Part shown: one piece after another, positions 7,067-8,560 of the stretch
Numbering within the stretch: the first letter of the stretch is position 1
Layout: every line of letters starts with the position of its first letter
Assembly (NCBI GenBank): GCA_964654605.1
Contig: CAZZLW010000059.1
Location: forward strand, 1-8,560
DNA length: 8,560 bases
Direction: 5' to 3'
Origin: Raineya sp964654605
Lineage (GTDB): Bacteria; Bacteroidota; Bacteroidia; Cytophagales; Thermonemataceae
Notes under the pieces: generated by a model
What the model was told of the DNA's origin: nothing
The model's input: only the letters and a program-made list of their open reading frames with translations
The model's database searches: none
Program-made: the position numbers and the translations under genes

Positions 7067-7808
7067 ACTTTTGTTTCGTATTTTTCAGCTTTTCTATTTT
7101 TTCATCAATTTCTTTTTTAGAGATTTTTTGTGGGGTTATTTTTTCCAATTCCCAAGCAAAAGCTATAAATTCACAAGGATTTATGCTCAAAAATGAAAAC
7201 TCTGGTTTATCTTCCAAACAAAATGGAAATTCTATTCGTACAGGAAAACCTTTGATAGAAGGGTAAAACCATAGAAAATTATCAGGTATCGCAAATAATA
7301 AGTCAAAAAGTGGGAATTGTGGTACGTTCTCTATTTCTTGAGTTACCCAAATTTGTTGGGTCATTATTGTCTTTGTTTTAGAATTGACCTTCTGCACCAG
7401 ATACTTTTCGCACTGATAGCCAGCTATCTTCTTTTTTTCGTTGGTTCGCATAATTTTGAAATCGCTATAGTTGATATTTTTCAGAGATAGCTTTTGGCAA
7501 TGCTCACTATCACAATAAGTTAGAAAGTTTGCTTTATCAAAGTCATAATAACTTGAAATGAACGTAGTATCATTTTGTAAAGATTCTGATATGATAACTC
7601 TCTCCTTATATGTCAATTTTAGTACAAGTGTTGAATCTTTTCTCTTTCCTATTGAAAAATTAAAATTGACTTTAATATTGCTATTAGTATCAGCAATAAA
7701 AGGTTGTGTAGGAGAGAAACGATAAAAAATGTAACCTTCAAATTTTTTTTGGGCTTGCAGATTGGTAAAAATTAACCCAAACAAGGAAAGTAAAGCAAGG
7801 TGTTTCAT
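7065..7808 (-). CDS. Secreted protein of unknown function, DUF4412/GLPGLI-like
   Basis: A 247-aa protein exported across the inner membrane. The ATG at 7808 is preferred over a start 14 codons further upstream because it places a clean signal peptide first: a Met-Lys start, hydrophobic LALLSLFGLIF, and a likely cut after NLQAQ near residue 20. No Cys follows the cut, so it is not a lipoprotein. The mature part looks beta-rich: a KKFEGYIFYRF strand at the start, KKIAGYQCEKYLV at 115-127, QQIWVTQEI at 141-149 and IKGFPVRIEF at 175-184. The order 'GY-C-K..., W-T-E, KGFP' recalls DUF4412 and the related GLPGLI family of Bacteroidota, which are periplasmic or outer-membrane associated and of unknown role. 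It has five Cys after the signal (99, 104, 123, 187, 202). The last 25 residues are a charged helix, with no type IX secretion tail visible. The family link is from pattern memory. Confidence 0.75.
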   Translation of the reverse strand: MKHLALLSLFGLIFTNLQAQKKFEGYIFYRFSPTQPFIADTNSNIKVNFNFSIGKRKDSTLVLKLTYKERVIISESLQNDTTFISSYYDFDKANFLTYCDSEHCQKLSLKNINYSDFKIMRTNEKKKIAGYQCEKYLVQKVNSKTKTIMTQQIWVTQEIENVPQFPLFDLLFAIPDNFLWFYPSIKGFPVRIEFPFCLEDKPEFSFLSINPCEFIAFAWELEKITPQKISKKEIDEKIEKLKNTKQK

Positions 7809-7866
7809 AAAACTAAGATTAGAAATTATTGAAAGTGTTTTTTCTAGCAAGAATATTGAATTTTAT

Positions 7867-7900
7867 CAAACGTAGCAAGTGATGATGTCGCTTAGAGCAA
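7867..7900 (-). promoter_or_regulatory. Candidate Bacteroidota-type promoter for the secreted-protein gene
   Basis: Read on the - strand, TACGTTTG (7874 to 7867) fits the Bacteroidota -7 box TAnnTTTG exactly. A TTG (7900 to 7898) lies 23 bp upstream, at the long end of the accepted 17-23 bp spacing. The -7 box ends 58 bp before the ATG at 7808, a reasonable leader length. The sequence match is good but the motif is short. Confidence 0.4.
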
Positions 7901-7910
7901 CATCATCGCT
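7878..7910. repeat. 11-bp palindrome overlapping the candidate promoter
   Basis: AGTGATGATGT (7878-7888) is complementary to ACATCATCGCT (7900-7910) with one T-G mismatch. Two more pairs form inside (GC 7890-7891 with GC 7897-7898) around a TTAGA loop. No T-run follows on either strand, which argues against a terminator. It covers the spacer and -33 element of the candidate promoter, so it could be an operator or a structured leader. Confidence 0.6.
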
Positions 7911-8009
7911 ATAAGCCTGAAAAAACATCTTAAATTTTATTTTTTTGCAAGGAAATTTCTATTGTTACTCATTGATTTTTTGTAAACAGACTTTTTAATA
8001 AGGGTGCAG

Positions 8010-8381
8010 TCAATAAGCTATTTCTGCTCCAAAACCATAGGTATAATATTTATCTTTACCCATTACACTGCCTTTATTTCCTTGTAATAGCCACATTCCA
8101 TTGGCTAGGTAAAACATATCGCTGTTTTCGTTCTTTGTGTATAAAAGAGGTACATAAACATTTCCCCAACCCTCTTCGCCTTTAACTTCTATAACTTGCA
8201 TACCTACAAACGCCCCATTTTCGGGAAAAGGTACTTGAAAGGTGGATATGTCAAGCCATTGAGATTTATAATCATTTATGGTAAAAATCATTTCTTTTTC
8301 TGTAAGTGGCAAATATGGTCGTTTCTGTTCATCTACCGAATAACACATCACTTTAATTTTGATATATTCGGGGTTTTTCAA
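8010..8381 (-). CDS. 5'-truncated gene, C-terminal domain like carboxypeptidase-regulatory-like surface proteins
   Basis: From a TTG at 8381 this encodes 123 aa, but the frame stays open upstream to 8468 with no ATG, GTG or other TTG, and the upstream residues (EKTLVSNKPQKKFLKNPEYI) read smoothly into the domain. It is therefore probably the 3' end of a longer gene that lost its start. The features seen are a strand with MCYSVDEQKRPYLPL, then WLDISTFQVPFPENGAFVGMQVIEV, then GMWLLQG and a C-terminal YGFGAEIAY strand. This order (YSVD - W-x-DIS - P-x-x-G-F/A-FVGM - W) recalls the C-terminal domain of Bacteroidota proteins annotated as carboxypeptidase-like regulatory-domain proteins. No signal peptide is left. 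A transposase gene starts just upstream on the other strand, so an IS insertion is the likely cause of the truncation. The family is a tentative match from memory. Confidence 0.55.
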   Translation of the reverse strand: MKNPEYIKIKVMCYSVDEQKRPYLPLTEKEMIFTINDYKSQWLDISTFQVPFPENGAFVGMQVIEVKGEEGWGNVYVPLLYTKNENSDMFYLANGMWLLQGNKGSVMGKDKYYTYGFGAEIAY

Positions 8382-8444
8382 AAATTTTTTTTGAGGTTTA
8401 TTGCTGACAAGAGTTTTTTCAAAGAAGTTGTTTAGGATTGAAAA

Positions 8445-8508
8445 AGATTTCCAATGAAAGTTGTATATTTAGGTGCTGAAACTAAAATATTACTTTTCAT
8501 GGAAATCT
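8445..8508. repeat. Inverted repeat enclosing the transposase start codon
   Basis: AGATTTCCA (8445-8453) is fully complementary to TGGAAATCT (8500-8508). After one bulged A at 8454, TGAAA (8455-8459) pairs with TTTCA (8495-8499). The 14-bp stem holds the transposase ATG (8499-8501) in its right arm and closes a loop of about 35 bases. In mRNA that starts upstream of 8445 the start codon would be hidden. Confidence 0.5.
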
Positions 8509-8560
8509 TAAGCAAAGATAATATAAAAAGGTATATAATACCACATTTACAAGTAGGAAG
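8499..8560 (+). CDS. Transposase, N-terminal fragment cut by the window edge
   Basis: The first 20 codons of a gene that continues past the window: MEILSKDNIKRYIIPHLQVG. An 'xILSKDxIxxxIxPHLxxGKRG' start is, from memory, typical of IS5-group (DUF4096-type) transposases common in Bacteroidota. ATG 8499 is the natural start; no Shine-Dalgarno sequence is seen. The IS left end must lie upstream, probably within about 8385-8470, where the reversed gene remnant loses its start, but no terminal repeat can be confirmed without the right end. It is not related to the IS982 remnant at the left edge. Confidence 0.55.
   Translation, partial: MEILSKDNIKRYIIPHLQVG

Noticed and set aside
7809..7850. Fourteen-codon N-terminal extension of the secreted protein
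   Set aside because: It would place a polar segment before an otherwise clean signal peptide; the ATG at 7808 is better.
1..8560. CRISPR arrays, tRNA or rRNA genes, toxin-antitoxin pairs, phage or defence genes
   Set aside because: I looked for regular spaced repeats, cloverleaf arms and small paired genes on both strands and saw none; all larger frames are explained by the listed genes.

Overview
The window looks like a piece of an AT-rich Bacteroidota genome, probably in or near the Cytophagales. Four things suggest this: NuoI and NuoD have Bacteroidota-type sequences (NuoD ends in GELDA rather than the usual GEVDR, and NuoI has a charged Lys/Glu tail); the start codons lack clear Shine-Dalgarno sequences; one candidate promoter matches the TTG/TAnnTTTG type; and a secreted orphan protein resembles DUF4412/GLPGLI-like families. 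The placement comes from reading the proteins, not from a search.

Layout. The left edge (1-227) is the 3' end of an IS982-type transposase that appears frameshifted. Next, on the + strand, come a very large membrane histidine kinase with an NtrY-like H-box (273-4055, 1260 aa, about 12 membrane segments), a two-helix membrane protein consisting only of a four-helix-bundle sensor domain (4143-4808), nuoI (4805-5479, overlapping its upstream neighbour by ATGA), a 267-bp spacer, and nuoD (5747-7006). A strong hairpin terminator (7013-7066) closes this block.

The right part is on the - strand. It holds a secreted protein of unknown function (7065-7808), preceded by a candidate promoter that overlaps a good palindrome, and then a 5'-truncated open frame (8010-8381, open back to 8468) resembling the C-terminal domain of carboxypeptidase-regulatory-like surface proteins. 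The right edge (8499-8560, + strand) is the first 20 codons of a second, unrelated transposase, whose start codon lies in an inverted repeat. Insertion sequences at both edges suggest the window is a contig, or an island, bounded by mobile elements.

How the genes fit together. NuoI and NuoD are adjacent subunits of the peripheral arm of respiratory complex I, but the order nuoI-nuoD, with a 267-bp gap, is not the classic nuoA-N order, so the complex I genes are probably scattered in this genome. The kinase and the output-less four-helix-bundle protein are both membrane sensors directly upstream of nuoI, and the second is probably translationally coupled to it. Whether that link is functional or an accident of genome compaction cannot be settled from the sequence. 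No response regulator is encoded here. I did not find a clearly new multi-gene system; the most unusual items are the sensor-nuoI coupling and the architecture of the kinase.
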